Shown piece by piece: positions 13,101 to 24,279 of a stretch of 64,000 bases of DNA. The notes below the pieces were generated by a model. That model made no database searches and was not told where the DNA came from. It saw nothing but the letters and a program-made list of their open reading frames with translations. The number at the start of each line of letters is the position of its first letter. Position 1 is the first letter of the stretch. The translations under genes were made by a program, and so were the position numbers. Source of the stretch: Delphinapterus leucas (Eukaryota > Chordata > Mammalia > Artiodactyla > Monodontidae); NCBI RefSeq assembly GCF_002288925.2, contig NW_022098031.1:3440848-3504847 (forward strand), written 5' to 3'.

Positions 13101-13330
13101 CAATCTGCTTTCTAGTTATAGGTCTATTCATATTTGCTATTTCTTTATGAATTCGTCTTGGTAAATTTTGTGTTTCTACTTATTTGCCCATTTCATCTAT
13201 GTTATCCAATTTGTTGATATACGATTCTTCATAGCTCTGATTCTAACCAAAACCATTAGTTCATTCTAGCCTTCTCTTCTCTCTTTTCTATTTGTAACTT
13301 CTTTCTCTGACAGTGAGAAATCTGACTCTC
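10200..13330 (-). mobile_element. L1MB-like LINE, 3' UTR and 3' part of ORF2, antisense, with nested SINE
   Basis: On the plus strand the text runs from the reversed 3' UTR (aacataaaatttaccatcca, ctggtaaccaccattgtact) through the reversed ORF2 C-terminus (ttggaatcatat, gtatataccacattttgttt). It continues into the reversed reverse-transcriptase region (gggattttgatagggattgc near 11973, gatcatatcatctgcaaaca near 12378, tctggctttggtatcagggt near 12913). This is therefore an L1 inserted on the minus strand and truncated at its 5' end near 13.3 kb. It is split by the CHR SINE at 11065-11273. Many stops and indels leave no functional ORF2. An internal duplication of about 20 bp lies at 12158-12200. 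Confidence 0.85.
11065..11273 (-). mobile_element. CHR-type tRNA-derived SINE (nested in L1)
   Basis: The plus strand starts with a T-rich tail, then ggtacgcgggcctctcactg, and ends accagggaagccc, which is the reverse complement of the SINE head. It is flanked by a perfect 8-bp duplication, aaaatctg, at 11057-11064 and 11274-11281. The duplication marks target-primed insertion into the older L1. Apparent proteins of 75-94 codons on both strands here are readings of the SINE body and not genes. Confidence 0.95.
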
Positions 13331-13680
13331 ATTATCCACAATATATATATTATTTTCAGTTCTAATATACACATCAAGTAGTTCAGAATTGCTAACCCAA
13401 ACCCCTCTGAGAAATGTCTTTATTAACTGCAGCACAGTATTTGTATAACATTATTTGTCTCTAACCTTACAGTACACAGCCAAATACTGTTTTCCAAATT
13501 TACTTAGTTAAATCTCTTTCCCCATCTCCTGCATTGTGGTTATGGCACTCATCCATAATAGAGTTATGTTCATTAGCCACTTTCTAAATTCCATTTTGGG
13601 TTCTCCCCACATCCTGATTGATTCAAATTGTTTATTTGGAGAGGGGGAGTATGTGAAAGATAACCATGCTTATAAGGATC
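13331..13680. other. Unassigned stretch between two L1 fragments
   Basis: Sequence between the end of the L1MB-like copy and the next antisense L1M. It may be an older L1 part too decayed to place. No gene is seen. Confidence 0.35.
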
Positions 13681-13689
13681 AAAGCTACA

Positions 13690-14657
13690 CAAAACAGGTA
13701 TTAAGAAAAATGTCACTCTCATGTCAACCATCTTCTCACTCACCCCCTGTAGGTAACAATCTCAGTAGTTTCTGGCTTACCCTTACTACGTTTCTCTTGG
13801 GAAAATGAGCAGACACACTGTATTTTCTTATATTTACTATTTGTGATATAAAGTGTAGCACAATACAGACAGCCTTTTGCACTTTGCTCTTTTACTTTTT
13901 TACTGTTGCATAGTATTCCACTCAACAAGTATACAATACCTTATTCAGCCATTCTTGTTTGTTTCCAGTATTCTGCAATTCTAATTGAAGCTGCAATTAA
14001 TAAACTTGTATAGATATTTCCAGAGTACTGTAGTTACAGGGGAGATTCCTAAAAGTGCAGTTGCTGGTCAAAAGGTAGTAGTACTATCCAATTCCCATTC
14101 AGAAGGATTGTACCAGCCTGCATTCCTACTACAATGTTGGAGAGCACCTGTTTCCTCACAGTCTCATCAATGGGATGTGTCATCATATTTTTAATTTTCA
14201 CTAACCTGAGAGTTGAAAAATGGCATCTCAGTATTATTTTTACTGGCATTTATCTAATTATGGGTGAATCTGAACTTTTTTTTTCGATGTTCAAGTGACA
14301 TTTTTGTATCTTTACTTGCAAGTTTGAGTTGTTAGTTCATAACTTTTCCGATTTTTTTGGTGTTTTAGTCTTTTATTTCTCAGACTCTCAGAATTCTTTG
14401 TATATGAAGGATGTACTAAGGCCTTTGTTTGTGGCATATGTTGCAAATATTTACTGCCAGTTCATAAGTTGTCTTTGCTTTGCTTATGGGGTTTTATCCC
14501 ATGAGATGTGTGTGTGTGTATGTGTGTATGTGTGGTCAAAATTACCAACTTTTTTCTTTTATTGACTTTAGATTTTGAGTCATACGTAAGTATGACTTCC
14601 CTTACACCAGGGTAAAGGAGGAAATCACCCATGTTTTCTTTTAGTGCGTATATGGTA
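13690..14657 (-). mobile_element. Old L1M LINE 3' region, antisense
   Basis: Reversed L1M wording includes ctttgctcttttactttttt, tgttgcatagtattccactc, gcagttgctggtcaaaaggt and ctaacctgagagttgaaaaa, in the order of an L1M 3' end on the minus strand. It is more diverged than the neighbouring copy at 10.2 kb, so it represents a separate and older insertion. A short (TG)n run lies inside at 14505-14533. The right end is interrupted by a SINE. Confidence 0.65.
14505..14534. repeat. (TG)n / TGTA microsatellite
   Basis: Interrupted run tgtgtgtgtgtatgtgtgta followed by tgtgtgg within the antisense L1M. Confidence 0.85.
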
Positions 14658-14666
14658 ACAATTCTT

Positions 14667-14877
14667 CTTTATTTTTTTGGGCAGGGGGTACGCGGGCCTC
14701 TCACTGTTGTGGCCTCTCCCATTGCAGAGCACAGGGTCCGGACGCGCAGGCTCAGGGGCCATGGCTCACGGGCCCAGCCGCTCCGTGGCATGTGGGATCT
14801 TCCCGGACCAGGGCACGAACCCGTGTCCCCTGCATAGGTAGGCGGACTCTCAACAACTGCACCACCAGGGAAGCCCT
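14667..14877 (-). mobile_element. CHR-type tRNA-derived SINE
   Basis: This is a reversed CHR element. The tail-side ggtacgcgggcctctcactg starts near 14687 and the head reads accaccagggaagccc. It is flanked by acaattctt duplications at 14658-14666 and 14878-14886. The tail on the plus strand is degenerate (tttttttgggcaggggg), so this copy is somewhat older than those with clean T tails. Confidence 0.93.
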
Positions 14878-15329
14878 ACAATTCTTTTTTTTTTTACACA
14901 AATATATTTCTACTAATTAAATTAGTCAAATGATATTAACTTAAAAACAACAAAAGAGGAAAATTTTCATTTCTTTAAATAGGAACAGTCTGTTTATGTT
15001 AAAAAGGAAAATCAAAAGTATCTATTTTAATTACTGCTTAATCTTTAATAGTTTCAACCTGTATTTTCTATTTTGTTTGGAAGTCATCATTAAATAAGGC
15101 AGGACTTGCAGGAATACTTGAGATGAAAGCATAGAAGAAATTTCAGGGAAGTTTCCCCAGAGCCTTCATATGCTCTGCAACCTAGTCTCCAGATCCTAAA
15201 GGAAAATAAACAGCATTCGTAGATTTTCCTAATCAAAATGAGCATCTTTTACTGTTCTGGGTATACAAATGTTACTTGCTCTCATAGCTGACATATAAGA
15301 AACAAAATTTTTGTTTTGTATAATTCAGT

Positions 15330-15430
15330 TCTTATCTACAAGGAGCTCACAATTGAGTAAATAAGCTAAAATATAGACAAACACAACGTAAAAATTGGTA
15401 ACTGTCAGAATGAAAGGATGGAGAGTAAAT
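15330..15430 (-). mobile_element. Possible L2 fragment, antisense
   Basis: The phrase atctacaaggagctcacaat, followed by gagtaaataagctaaaat and tagacaaacacaac, resembles the reversed L2 3' region (catggagcttacattctag and following). It is short and diverged, so the call is weak. Confidence 0.35.
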
Positions 15431-16128
15431 TGCAATAAGCAGGAGACTATGATCAGAGCTACGTTTGTTTCCTACCCTCCTGTGACATCAGACTCAGTGG
15501 CCTCATCAGTAAAAAAGGGAAAATAAAAACACCCTTCATATCCAGAAGATTAAACAGTATAGTGTGTATGAAAGCACCTACCCTCAGGAATTGTCAGAAA
15601 TACGGAAAAAGCTCAAAATATGTTATTTAAATGAATCAGATACAGACAACATTTGCTATTCAGGTCAGAGAAAAAAAGACTATAAGAGATATGCCATAAA
15701 CAGCATATCTGCAAAAATGCACAGTTATTTGTACCAAATACAGTATGGAATATTTTCCTGCTCTCACTATAATTACAGAAAATTGAGTATGTTTAAACTT
15801 TCTCTATAAATTATCTTCCCTATTTATGTGCTTTTTATTGGAGCATACCAGTACATTTATTTGCATACCAGAGCAAACTAAACTAAATAAATCCTTTACA
15901 TTTAAAGGTATAAAAGATATATTTCCCAGTAAAGCAATGTAGCTTGTATTTCCCTAACAGGAAATACTTCCGTCTAGTGTAACATCACAATGTACATATG
16001 TGTGTAAATACACACACATGCACACATGTACACACATGGAATCTGAATTTTATATATACAATTAATATGTTAATAAATATAATTACAGTATATTTTATAT
16101 ATTTATTTATTTAAGCATGCTTTAACAT

Positions 16129-16518
16129 ATGTTTGAGGATGGAAAATACCTGGATATCACAAAGGGCAATTTGTTATGTAAACTACTCAAACTTTTTAAT
16201 GTAATGTTGTTTCCTGAAGTACTACTAGAAGATATGACTGAAAACAAAAATGAACTCATGCAATATAACTTAAGAATCATATCCCTGCACTGTGAAAGCT
16301 TGGCAAATCCTCAAATTTACTTTCAATGTACAACAGTGAACTCTGAAGTTATATACGGCGTTAAAATTAAAAGGCAGAGTACCTCTGTTTTTGAGGAATG
16401 GTTTCAAAGTTATCAATGTCAGCGTTCAAATTTAGGCTATACTGAGATGTACAACTTAGGTTACATTTATATTTGCATTGAAAATGATGTACTTTCCATA
16501 AGTCATTATCTATTTTAG
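16129..16518 (+). other. 129-codon open frame of unknown nature
   Basis: An ATG at 16129 opens a frame that runs to TAG at 16516-16518 in otherwise A+T-rich, repeat-poor DNA. The predicted product is 129 residues, acidic and Lys/Glu/Asn-containing near the start (MFEDGKYLDITKGNLLCKLL), with four Cys in its second half. I see no signal peptide, membrane segment or known domain, no Kozak-quality context, and no splice or polyadenylation setting that ties it to a transcript. One frame of this length by chance in 64 kb of A+T-rich DNA is not surprising. I do not call it a gene. Confidence 0.15.
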
Positions 16519-16699
16519 CCTCACACAAGGTTCAGAGAGAAAGCATGTATCTTGGAATACCAGTTTGAAATATTAAGGGAAATTCTACTGCAAAAATGAG
16601 AAAATGAAAACAAAACAATTTTTTTAAAGAACATAATGATTTAAATAATTTAGGCCCTTATCACTTTTACCTTATATGGTTTCCCTTCTTTCTTATCCT

Positions 16700-16850
16700 C
16701 TTAAAGGATATGTTTACATCTGTTCATTCAGTATTTATCTATTAGTGATAAAACATAGTCTAAGAGTCGTGTTAAACTTTGGGAATATAAAGATGAATAA
16801 TATTCGGCCTCTACTCTCAAGAAACTCATGACCTAATGAGGTAACTGTCC
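16700..16850 (-). mobile_element. L2 LINE 3'-end fragment, antisense
   Basis: The wording gttcattcagtatttatcta, then gtctaagagtcgtgttaaac, then gaaactcatgacctaatgag follows the reversed L2 3' end (cattcaacaaatatttactg ... ggagcttacattctagtgg). Confidence 0.45.
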
Positions 16851-17094
16851 TTGTTGTTATTCCTCATGTAGCACCCATGTCAACTTTTTAAGATGTTACC
16901 CAGTCACTTTCAGGAATGTGGTCCTTCTCCCCCTGCCAATTATAGCAGGTGACAAATGATATTCCTCAGGCCCAATGACTATCAGAATCAGTAGCTTGGA
17001 CTCATCTAAGGCATTGGTTGATGCCTCTGCAAGAGACCACTGGTGTTCCACAAACACCAGTGCATCATCCTCTTCTTTTAATAGCAGAAATACC

Positions 17095-17443
17095 AAATTA
17101 AAGTTTTCAAATTAAATAGCTAAACAACTGCCTAGCTAGAGAGACTAGTGTGACCATGTGATTCATTTCTGGCTAAAGGAACCTAGGCAGAACTGATGTG
17201 TGCTACTGCTCTTAGAAGAAATGGATATATGCTCACCTGACCTCTCCTCTTCCCATGACCTGAAGTATACATACTCTGGCAAGAGCCAGAGCAGCCATCT
17301 TGGACCATGACATGCAAGCTGCATATTGAGAAGAACATAACAGTAAGATTGAATGAGCCTGAGTCCCTGGATGGCTGTCTGAGAAGTAACACACTAGCCC
17401 TAGTCTACCCTTGGAGTGCCATGTAAGAATAAAACATACATGT
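17095..17443 (+). mobile_element. MaLR-type solitary LTR remnant (MLT1-like)
   Basis: Contains gtgaccatgtgattcatttc, the phrase agcagccatcttggaccatg near 17288, gcctgagtccctggatggct, and a terminal gtaagaataaaaca. This is the same order as in old MaLR-type LTRs, and the copy at 5300-5790 shares the family logic. No retroviral genes are attached. The family name is tentative. Confidence 0.45.
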
Positions 17444-17474
17444 GAACACACACACACACACACACACACACACT
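17444..17474. repeat. (AC)n microsatellite
   Basis: An uninterrupted AC run of about 15 units directly follows the A-rich end of the LTR remnant. A run this long is likely to vary in length between individuals. Confidence 0.95.
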
Positions 17475-17479
17475 CCAAA

Positions 17480-18140
17480 AACTTCTCTTATTAAAGCTAC
17501 ATTATGAGGGGTGGTGAGAATTACTCGTAACAGCAACTTGGACTATACCTTAACTGATTCCCGTCCTTACTCCATGGGACATCTCTCTAAGAGTATCCCT
17601 GTGACTGCCCTCTTCAGGATTTGGGTCTACACTACTCCCCCCAGTCTCTGCTTCCAGAAAGTTGACCCATACTCCTCTTCCCCAGTTTTGCTTAGATAAA
17701 TGTGTTGGCATGACTTAGCTTAGAGTCCTGATTTGGTCTTACACTCTGTCTCATTATTCCAGATCACGCATGGACCACATGGGCCGGCTGTGTCCTGCAA
17801 GCACTCAGCAATGTCCCAGCCTGAATATGGCTGTGAAGCTCTTACATATTTCATCAAAGAAAGAAGTCTGTCTCATTTTCTAGGTTCTTATGATCACACA
17901 TATTTGCCCTAGTTCTCCTTTCACTGAAGCTGTTTCCTGAGAACACATTCAAATTACAACCACAGAAGAGAATCGCTACACTAAGAGAAATGAGATGGAC
18001 TCTTGGCAGTCTCATGTTTAATATTTGTAGTTCCATCACTTGATTTTCAACTCTTTCCAGCAACTTATGGGGCCATGGCATTTAGTGATCTGTTCATTTT
18101 TACGTTAACTTAGTCATCATTGTTTTAGAACTGCATGTTC
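17480..18140. other. No recognised feature
   Basis: Unassigned DNA. The frames at 17511-17699 (+) and 17854-18081 (-) have no recognisable domain. Confidence 0.4.
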
Positions 18141-18144
18141 TAGG

Positions 18145-18320
18145 ACAGAGGGGATAGTGAGAGGTAGAAGGAGGTAAAGAGGGTGGGGGGGTGCTTAAAG
18201 CAGAAGGGATGAAAGGAAAAGAAAGAAGAGGGAAGAAAAAAAGGGAGAAGAGAAAAGAGAGCAAGGAGGGGAGAAAGGGTGATGAGACAGAGAAGACAGA
18301 GAAGGAGATGGATGAGAGCT
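18145..18320. repeat. Polypurine (GA-rich) low-complexity tract
   Basis: About 170 bases are almost entirely A and G on the plus strand, with a poly-G stretch (gggtgggggggtg) at its start and repeated gaaaag, agaaga and ggagaa units. There is no fixed repeat period. Confidence 0.9.
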
Positions 18321-20230
18321 CTCAGTTCAAGGCTCTTTGTAGCTTTGAGGTCTAGAAAATAAATCTAACAAGACATAGAAGATGTGTTAAGAGGCTAGGT
18401 TAACTGTGAAATAAATCTGCACTTCTGCTGTCATAGCCAGAAGAGGGAATTAACTCAAATACTCCACAAATCCCGACCTTTCCAAAGAAACTCAAAGCAA
18501 TTTTAAGAAACAAGTTGTATACCTTCCTCATCTCAGAAAAGACCTTCTCCCAGTACCCGGTCTGAGCAAATTAAAAAGAAGGGACTCCAAGCAAATTCCT
18601 CAGTAAGAGTGCCCAATTTCCTATAAAAGCAATGTTTTCTTTATCTATAAAAGCAATGTTTTATTGATCCAGATATCAGAAAATAAAGGAGTTCTCTTGC
18701 CAAGTTGGAGGAATAGAGGCCTTTATACCTTTATCATTCTGGCTTGCAAACTAACCTTTAATTTAGAAAGAAATACTTTTCCCCTTGTTGAAGGAAAATC
18801 AAATTCAGAAAGGAAGAATATTAAGAGGGAACTGGGTCTGAGAAATCAAACTCATAAAAATCAAATAGAGAATCCAGAAAAGATGTTTCAGAATTTGACT
18901 TTGATTAAAAATCAATCCCTCTGAAATAACCGGATTCCTTATCACCAAGGAGTAATTCAATCAGACATTTACTTTAAACAAGCTACCAGCTTAATGTGGG
19001 GAGCGCTCTAGGTCTGTTGACCATTAGAGCTGGCTCAAAGACTGCCTTGCTTTGGTTTGGCAATATTTTTCAAAAAAAATTGTTGTTACTTTTACATGGG
19101 TCCAGGAATCAGTAGAAATTTTCAACAGAAATTTATTATACAACAATTGAAAATTCAAAGCACATAATAATTTTACCAATTTCTTACAGAGTCTGAGTTG
19201 GAGAATTAAAATACAAGTAGACAGAACATTTACACTATGAAGTGATATTTGGAGGAAACATTAAAACTTTTACTAAATGTTTAGATATCTTCTAATATTA
19301 GAAAAATACTTGTGGAATTACAGCAAAAGTCAATATAAAATGATAGAATATAAAAATACTAAAACTAAAAATCACTTACTCCTTCATTGTAGTCAACCAA
19401 GCACAGGTTTTTAAAATAGACATTAATGAAAAAATCATGAATCATAAATTGTTTATGCAGTGATATCATTTAATTCTTCCATCTATAAAACCAAGCCAGC
19501 AACTAACCTGAGAGTATGATTCATAATAAATCTAAATTTTAAAATATAAAGCTTTTTAAAACCCAGGTTAGGCTTTAAAATATTTTGCTCATATGTAAAA
19601 TATTTTATGTTCCTGCCTCAAACTGTGAACAGACTTTGGTTACTGACCTTGTAAAAAATATACACAAATTTGTTTGCCCGAAAATCCCACAATACAAGTC
19701 ACTCGTGCTTTTGCAGTGTAGACTGTTTGCTCAGCATCATATTTCCCTTTTCTCTGGGTCTTGCCCCCCAGAGCTCAGTGCCCAGAACTGCTTCACAAGC
19801 ACTACATCAAAATTTGTTACCATTGCAATGTAGGAAGGATAAAATAATACTCAAATGTTAATAAGGAATATATAAGGAATGAAGGTTTAACATAAATAGG
19901 CATGAAGAGAATGCATGTTATCTGAAATGGTACACTTTCGGTGCTAAGGCCTTTGTATTTGCCTAGTATGCTGAAAAAATTTTCAAGAATGACTACCCAA
20001 GCAAAGGAAGGTTAGTCCTAGAGACCTGGGTTGTACTGAGGAAAGGTTTTTAGAAATAAGCAGCCATTTGCTTCACGAATCGAAATGAATTTCCCATAAT
20101 CAATGAGATTATTTTCCATACCAGGGCCTAAACTTTCCTCTGGTGTTCTGAAAATCAACGTAGACAAGGGCCAACTGTACCAAGAATGCTTCTCACATAC
20201 TTTTAAGGGATAACACCATTCATGCAAAGT
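18321..20230. other. No recognised gene or named repeat
   Basis: Unassigned A+T-rich DNA, including a local 24-bp-period duplication at 18621-18662. Open frames such as 18664-18924 and 19585-19833 are unsupported by any domain or splice context. Confidence 0.4.
18621..18662. repeat. Two-copy tandem duplication, period 24
   Basis: The 18-mer ctataaaagcaatgtttt occurs at 18621-18638 and again, identically, at 18645-18662. This is consistent with a small local duplication. Confidence 0.9.
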
Positions 20231-20243
20231 TAAAATCATGTGA

Positions 20244-20448
20244 GGGCTTCCCTGGTGGCGCAGCGGTTGAGAGTCTGCCTGCTGATGCAGGGGACACAGG
20301 TTCGCGCCCCGGTCCGCGAAGATCCCACATGCCGCGGAGCGGCTAGGCCCGTGAGCCATGGCCGCTGAGCCTGAGCGTCCGGAGCCTGTGCTCCACAACA
20401 GGAGAGGCCACAGCAGTGAGAGGCCCGTGTACCGCAAAAAAAAAAAAA
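20244..20448 (+). mobile_element. CHR-type tRNA-derived SINE
   Basis: Head ggcttccctggtggcgcagc, B-box-like ggttcgcgcc near 20300, body ending gtaccgc, then a pure A tail of about 18. It is flanked by near-identical aaaatcatgtga (20232-20243) and aaaatcatttga (about 20449-20460). The 139-codon minus-strand frame over this element is a reading of the SINE. Confidence 0.95.
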
Positions 20449-20460
20449 AAAATCATTTGA

Positions 20461-21290
20461 ATTTCTGCTAAGGACCTAAGTTAAAAGATACTTTTAAAGT
20501 AAATAAGAGAACTATAATTAAATCTCTTTAAAGGAATTATCTTTCTAGAAGACTTACCTAACACCTGTAGGATCTCTTGAATCATAGTAACTAGGGATCT
20601 GTCCTGGAAATTCTATTTTTAAGAAATTTTTCTTTTATTGCTTGGGGTATGGAAAAAGAACTTGTACATCTGAAACTGACAAACTTGGGCTTGGGGAAGA
20701 TGATATGGAGAGGGTAGAGCAAGTGGAAGCAGGTGGCAGTTCAACTCCTTCATTTCTCACTCTCTGAGTTAAACACTTCTGAGGTTCTGCTCTGTTTTCC
20801 CTCCATTTCTTCTTTCAGAGGAAGAGGGAATAACATTACAAAGAAAAAGAGGATGAGAATAAGGTAGCTTCCCTTGCTTTGCTATTTTTTCCCACATCTC
20901 AGCCCACAGAAGATATTTAAGCTAAGTCTAAACATCACAGCAAACACAGGCTAATTCTAAGTTTTAGTCATGGTTTAGTGTCAGTGTATACAGCAATTAA
21001 TTGTGTTTGGGGCCTGAACCCCCCTCCTCTCCCCTGCCTAATGAGTACACACCTGGCTTCCCTTACTCACCAAACCTGACCATCCAGTGACAAGTCAACG
21101 AAATTCAAATGGTCACTCTGCACAGGAGTCTGCCAAGGGCATTTGCGAGAACAACCTGAGTCTCCATTGAACTCAGACTCTCTACTTTGGGGTGGTCCAA
21201 TTTTGTCTAAATAAAAAAGGTATGAGTATGTGTAAGTGTATTTCTGTGAATATGTCTGTGTGCAGAAGAAGAAATAATTATCTCTGAGAA
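20461..21290. other. No recognised feature
   Basis: Unassigned DNA between a SINE and a possible L1M scrap. No gene signal. Confidence 0.4.
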
Positions 21291-21299
21291 GTGGAACTA

Positions 21300-21580
21300 G
21301 AGGTCTTTTTATTTTAATTACAGAACTTTTCAAAGGATATAAAAATAAAGTGAACAGCACAATGAACCTCTATGCACCCAAAACTTACAAGGGCCGTACA
21401 GTTTCATCTAGGCCCTCGCCTCTTTGCCCACCCAACATTATTTTGAAGCAAAACATCATCATGTATCATTTACTCACAAATTCATATCATTATTTTTTAT
21501 TGTATATATTTCCCAAAGATTTTAACGTGACTATTTCTTTTATATTAGGGGAAAAAACCCAATAAATGTTATCAAATACA
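21300..21580 (-). mobile_element. Possible old L1M fragment, antisense
   Basis: The sequence taaaaataaagtgaacagca, then atgaacctctatgcaccca and gaagcaaaacatcatcatgt resembles the reversed 3' region of old L1 elements. It is diverged and both ends are unclear. Confidence 0.35.
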
Positions 21581-22980
21581 AGTATGGAATCCAAGGCAGG
21601 ACAAAGAGACCATTAAGTGCTAAATAGAAACTGTAAACCAATATTAATAAAGAATACAGCTCACGATTATAACACTTATCGGCTTGTCACTGAAGACTTC
21701 TTACTACCATTTCCTATCTCAATTACCTTTTACCTCTTTAATGTTTTGCAGTTTGGGAGGACATATAGGCCTTTAAACTGTTGATAAACAACACTTGAAA
21801 TTAAGATGAATATTCACAGCAAAGATACTGACTTCCTCCTCAATACCTGGATGTATATTTTCCTTCTGCCCTCCCTGCTTTGTGTTACCACGCATGTTTT
21901 AACATCTATCTGCATGGCCTTTGTACAATCCAAAAAGAATTCAAATATTGAAGGAGCCATGACCTAAGGTATTTATGATTTTAAAACCTAGTGGGAATTA
22001 GGCACAATTCACTGTGTAGCTTCAAAATACATGTTTTGTTCAAAAGCACTATTTGGGAATTGAAACACACATTTTTTAAAGGTCTAATGTCATGCCCCTT
22101 TAACAATCATGTTAAATTTGAGATCTGAAGTTGGAAGTAAATGAACTTTTCTAAAACTACTACCTGAATCCAACATTGACTACCTGTTGTAAAATGAAAG
22201 GTGATTTGTATTAAGTAGGCTCCCAGAGAGGCCCTTCATTACAAACACATCTTTGAAGAGATATGAATTCACTGTACTCAATCCTACTCTTCCAGCTTGG
22301 GTCAAGGTGTTTTAGGGGTCAAGTACAGAATACAGTAAACTGAGTTCTTATAAGAGTGATAGGGAAGGACCAAGTGGGATACTAAGAATAAAAATGAACA
22401 CACTCTCTCCAAAATGTTGTCAGCTGACAGCAAAAATCTAACCTCTAGCCTGATGTAGTCAATGTAATGCAATTACATACCCTTCTTCATAATCCATATG
22501 CTCCTTACTAGAAGAAAAGCTTGATGGGGCGGGGAGAGGTGGGGTGGGGACAGTAAGACCTGACAGGGGAAAGGTATGCTTCTTCCCATTGAAACTGATT
22601 TCTACCTAGGCAGTTCCACTGGACAGCACAGCAGTTTCACAGAGGAATGAACTTCAGAACATAACCAAAGATGCTTTCTAGTTTAATCCCGAGTTCAACT
22701 AAACACTCACAGAAATCCTACTAGGTGCCATTTTAAAATTGTACCCTCTGCCTTCTTTTTTAGGCCTACTAGAACAATCTAAATGTGATATCCCTAGTCT
22801 TCCTAATTAAAACCAAAAGGAACCATTGATGAAATATATAAATAACCCTCTCTGGAAAGACCTGTCTGGTCATTTGTTTTCCTGAATATGAAAATGTAGC
22901 TTGTGTCACAAGCAAGCTCCCTGCTGAAGCAGACCATGAAGTGAGTGTCTTACTTGCAATGTTGCTTTTACTTCTGGTTT
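21581..22980. other. No recognised gene or named repeat
   Basis: Unassigned DNA leading up to the exon-like segment. A G-rich patch (ggggcggggagaggtggggt) lies at 22526. No promoter-like CpG clustering is seen. Confidence 0.4.
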
Positions 22981-22987
22981 TTGTCAG

Positions 22988-23135
22988 CCTCACAGTCCCC
23001 GCTACTGATCATCATCCTGAGGTGGATTCGACTGATCAGTTACCAGGCACTTAACAATAGTCAGGAGGCAGCAGCCGTTGTCACAATCAACCAGAGACAA
23101 TACGAGACACACATTGTCCATAACATGGCAACTGG
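22988..23135 (+). other. Exon-like segment (candidate only)
   Basis: A 148-nt stretch is preceded by a pyrimidine-rich run and AG (gcttttacttctggttttt then gtcag) and followed by gtaag, a canonical donor. It is visibly less A+T-rich than its surroundings. One frame is open throughout: codons from 22990 read Ser-Gln-Ser-Pro and include QALNNSQEAAAVVTINQRQ. It would enter in phase 1 and leave in phase 2. I do not recognise the peptide. An open frame this short is expected by chance in one of three frames fairly often, so the evidence is mainly the splice-like borders. It could equally be a non-coding exon, conserved regulatory DNA, or coincidence. Confidence 0.2.
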
Positions 23136-23139
23136 GTAA

Positions 23140-24275
23140 GCAGCATTCACCCCAGACCACCTTTGGTATCACAACCTGAATTTCACATCACTCACATAAA
23201 ACAATTAAGAAGACCAGTCCTGACAGCTGTTAGGCAAAACAACAGAGAAGCCAGAACAATAAGTTGTGGAAACACGTGGCTTATTTTGAGCCACACAGAT
23301 TCTTAGGCAGCAACGTGGAGAAGAGAGAATGTATTATTTATTGAACACACATACTACAAGAGAGCAAGAGGGCAAAATGATGTGTTAAATGAAATAACAA
23401 ATCAATAAAAATTCACTCCCTTCTACTTCAAATGAGAATCTCAGAGGATTGTTCCCTGATTCTGTAATAAAAAAGGTATATTGCTATGTGCTAGTACTAC
23501 AATAACAATTCATCTCCTATACGTCTTCCTATCTCAGGGACAGGCAAGGGATTCTTAACATTTTAAAATTAGATGATTCATGTGATGTTTCGGTTGGCCA
23601 TGTAAATAGTATACTCATATTTCAGTTCATACAGCCCCATATTTTAATATTAATTTATAATGGACATTCATCAGATTATGCTGTTTCTTTGTGGATCTCA
23701 TGATTCTTCAAATATGAAGTCCAATTTAAAAAAACCCACATCCACAGAGCATTATCATCACATAAAATTTTTAGCATGCCCTAACAAACAGACATAAAAG
23801 ATTCAGAATAGTATGTCAGACTGCCCGCACACACTAATTTTCTTTTAGTAAACCGCTATCTTTGGTTAAAAAAAATTCACAACCTACCAGTTTATTTTTG
23901 CTAAAGATGCAGACTTTTAGAGGTGAGCTTTCCCATGAAGACGGCGCTTTCGGGGCAGGGGTTAGACAGCCTTTCCCCAAGAATGTATGGGTCCCTTGAC
24001 AGGAATTTTACTGTTTCTTTAGGAATATCAAACATTTCAATCTTATACGCTCTCACACATCACATCAGGCACATCAATGGTTCATCTGCCCTCCAAACCA
24101 ACACCCAAAAGAATGATGCTGCCTCTGCACTCGAACGTGGTGCCTTTTGCCTCCTGTGGTAAACAGCTACATTTCTCTTACACGATCTCCTTAAAAAGCT
24201 CACACATTTCTACTGTATTGCAACATTATGCTTTTAATTGACTTCAGTTGTATTTAAAAAAAAACACAAATACAA
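23140..24275. other. No recognised feature
   Basis: Unassigned DNA. The 79-codon frame at 23923-24162 has no recognisable domain and no splice or repeat context. Confidence 0.4.
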
Positions 24276-24279
24276 AACT

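Larger units (their letters stand above)
14890..16690. other. Mostly unassigned A+T-rich DNA
   Basis: Contains a possible L2 scrap near 15330-15430 (atctacaaggagctcacaat) and a MIR-like tail near 15490. A CA/TG-rich hairpin lies at 15993-16040, and a 129-codon frame at 16129-16518 is listed separately. No other gene signal is visible. Confidence 0.4.

Noticed and set aside
20018..20437. 139-codon minus-strand open frame
   Set aside because: More than half is the reverse reading of a CHR SINE, whose CG-rich body is stop-poor. The same peptide wording appears over the SINEs at 29, 44 and 62 kb.
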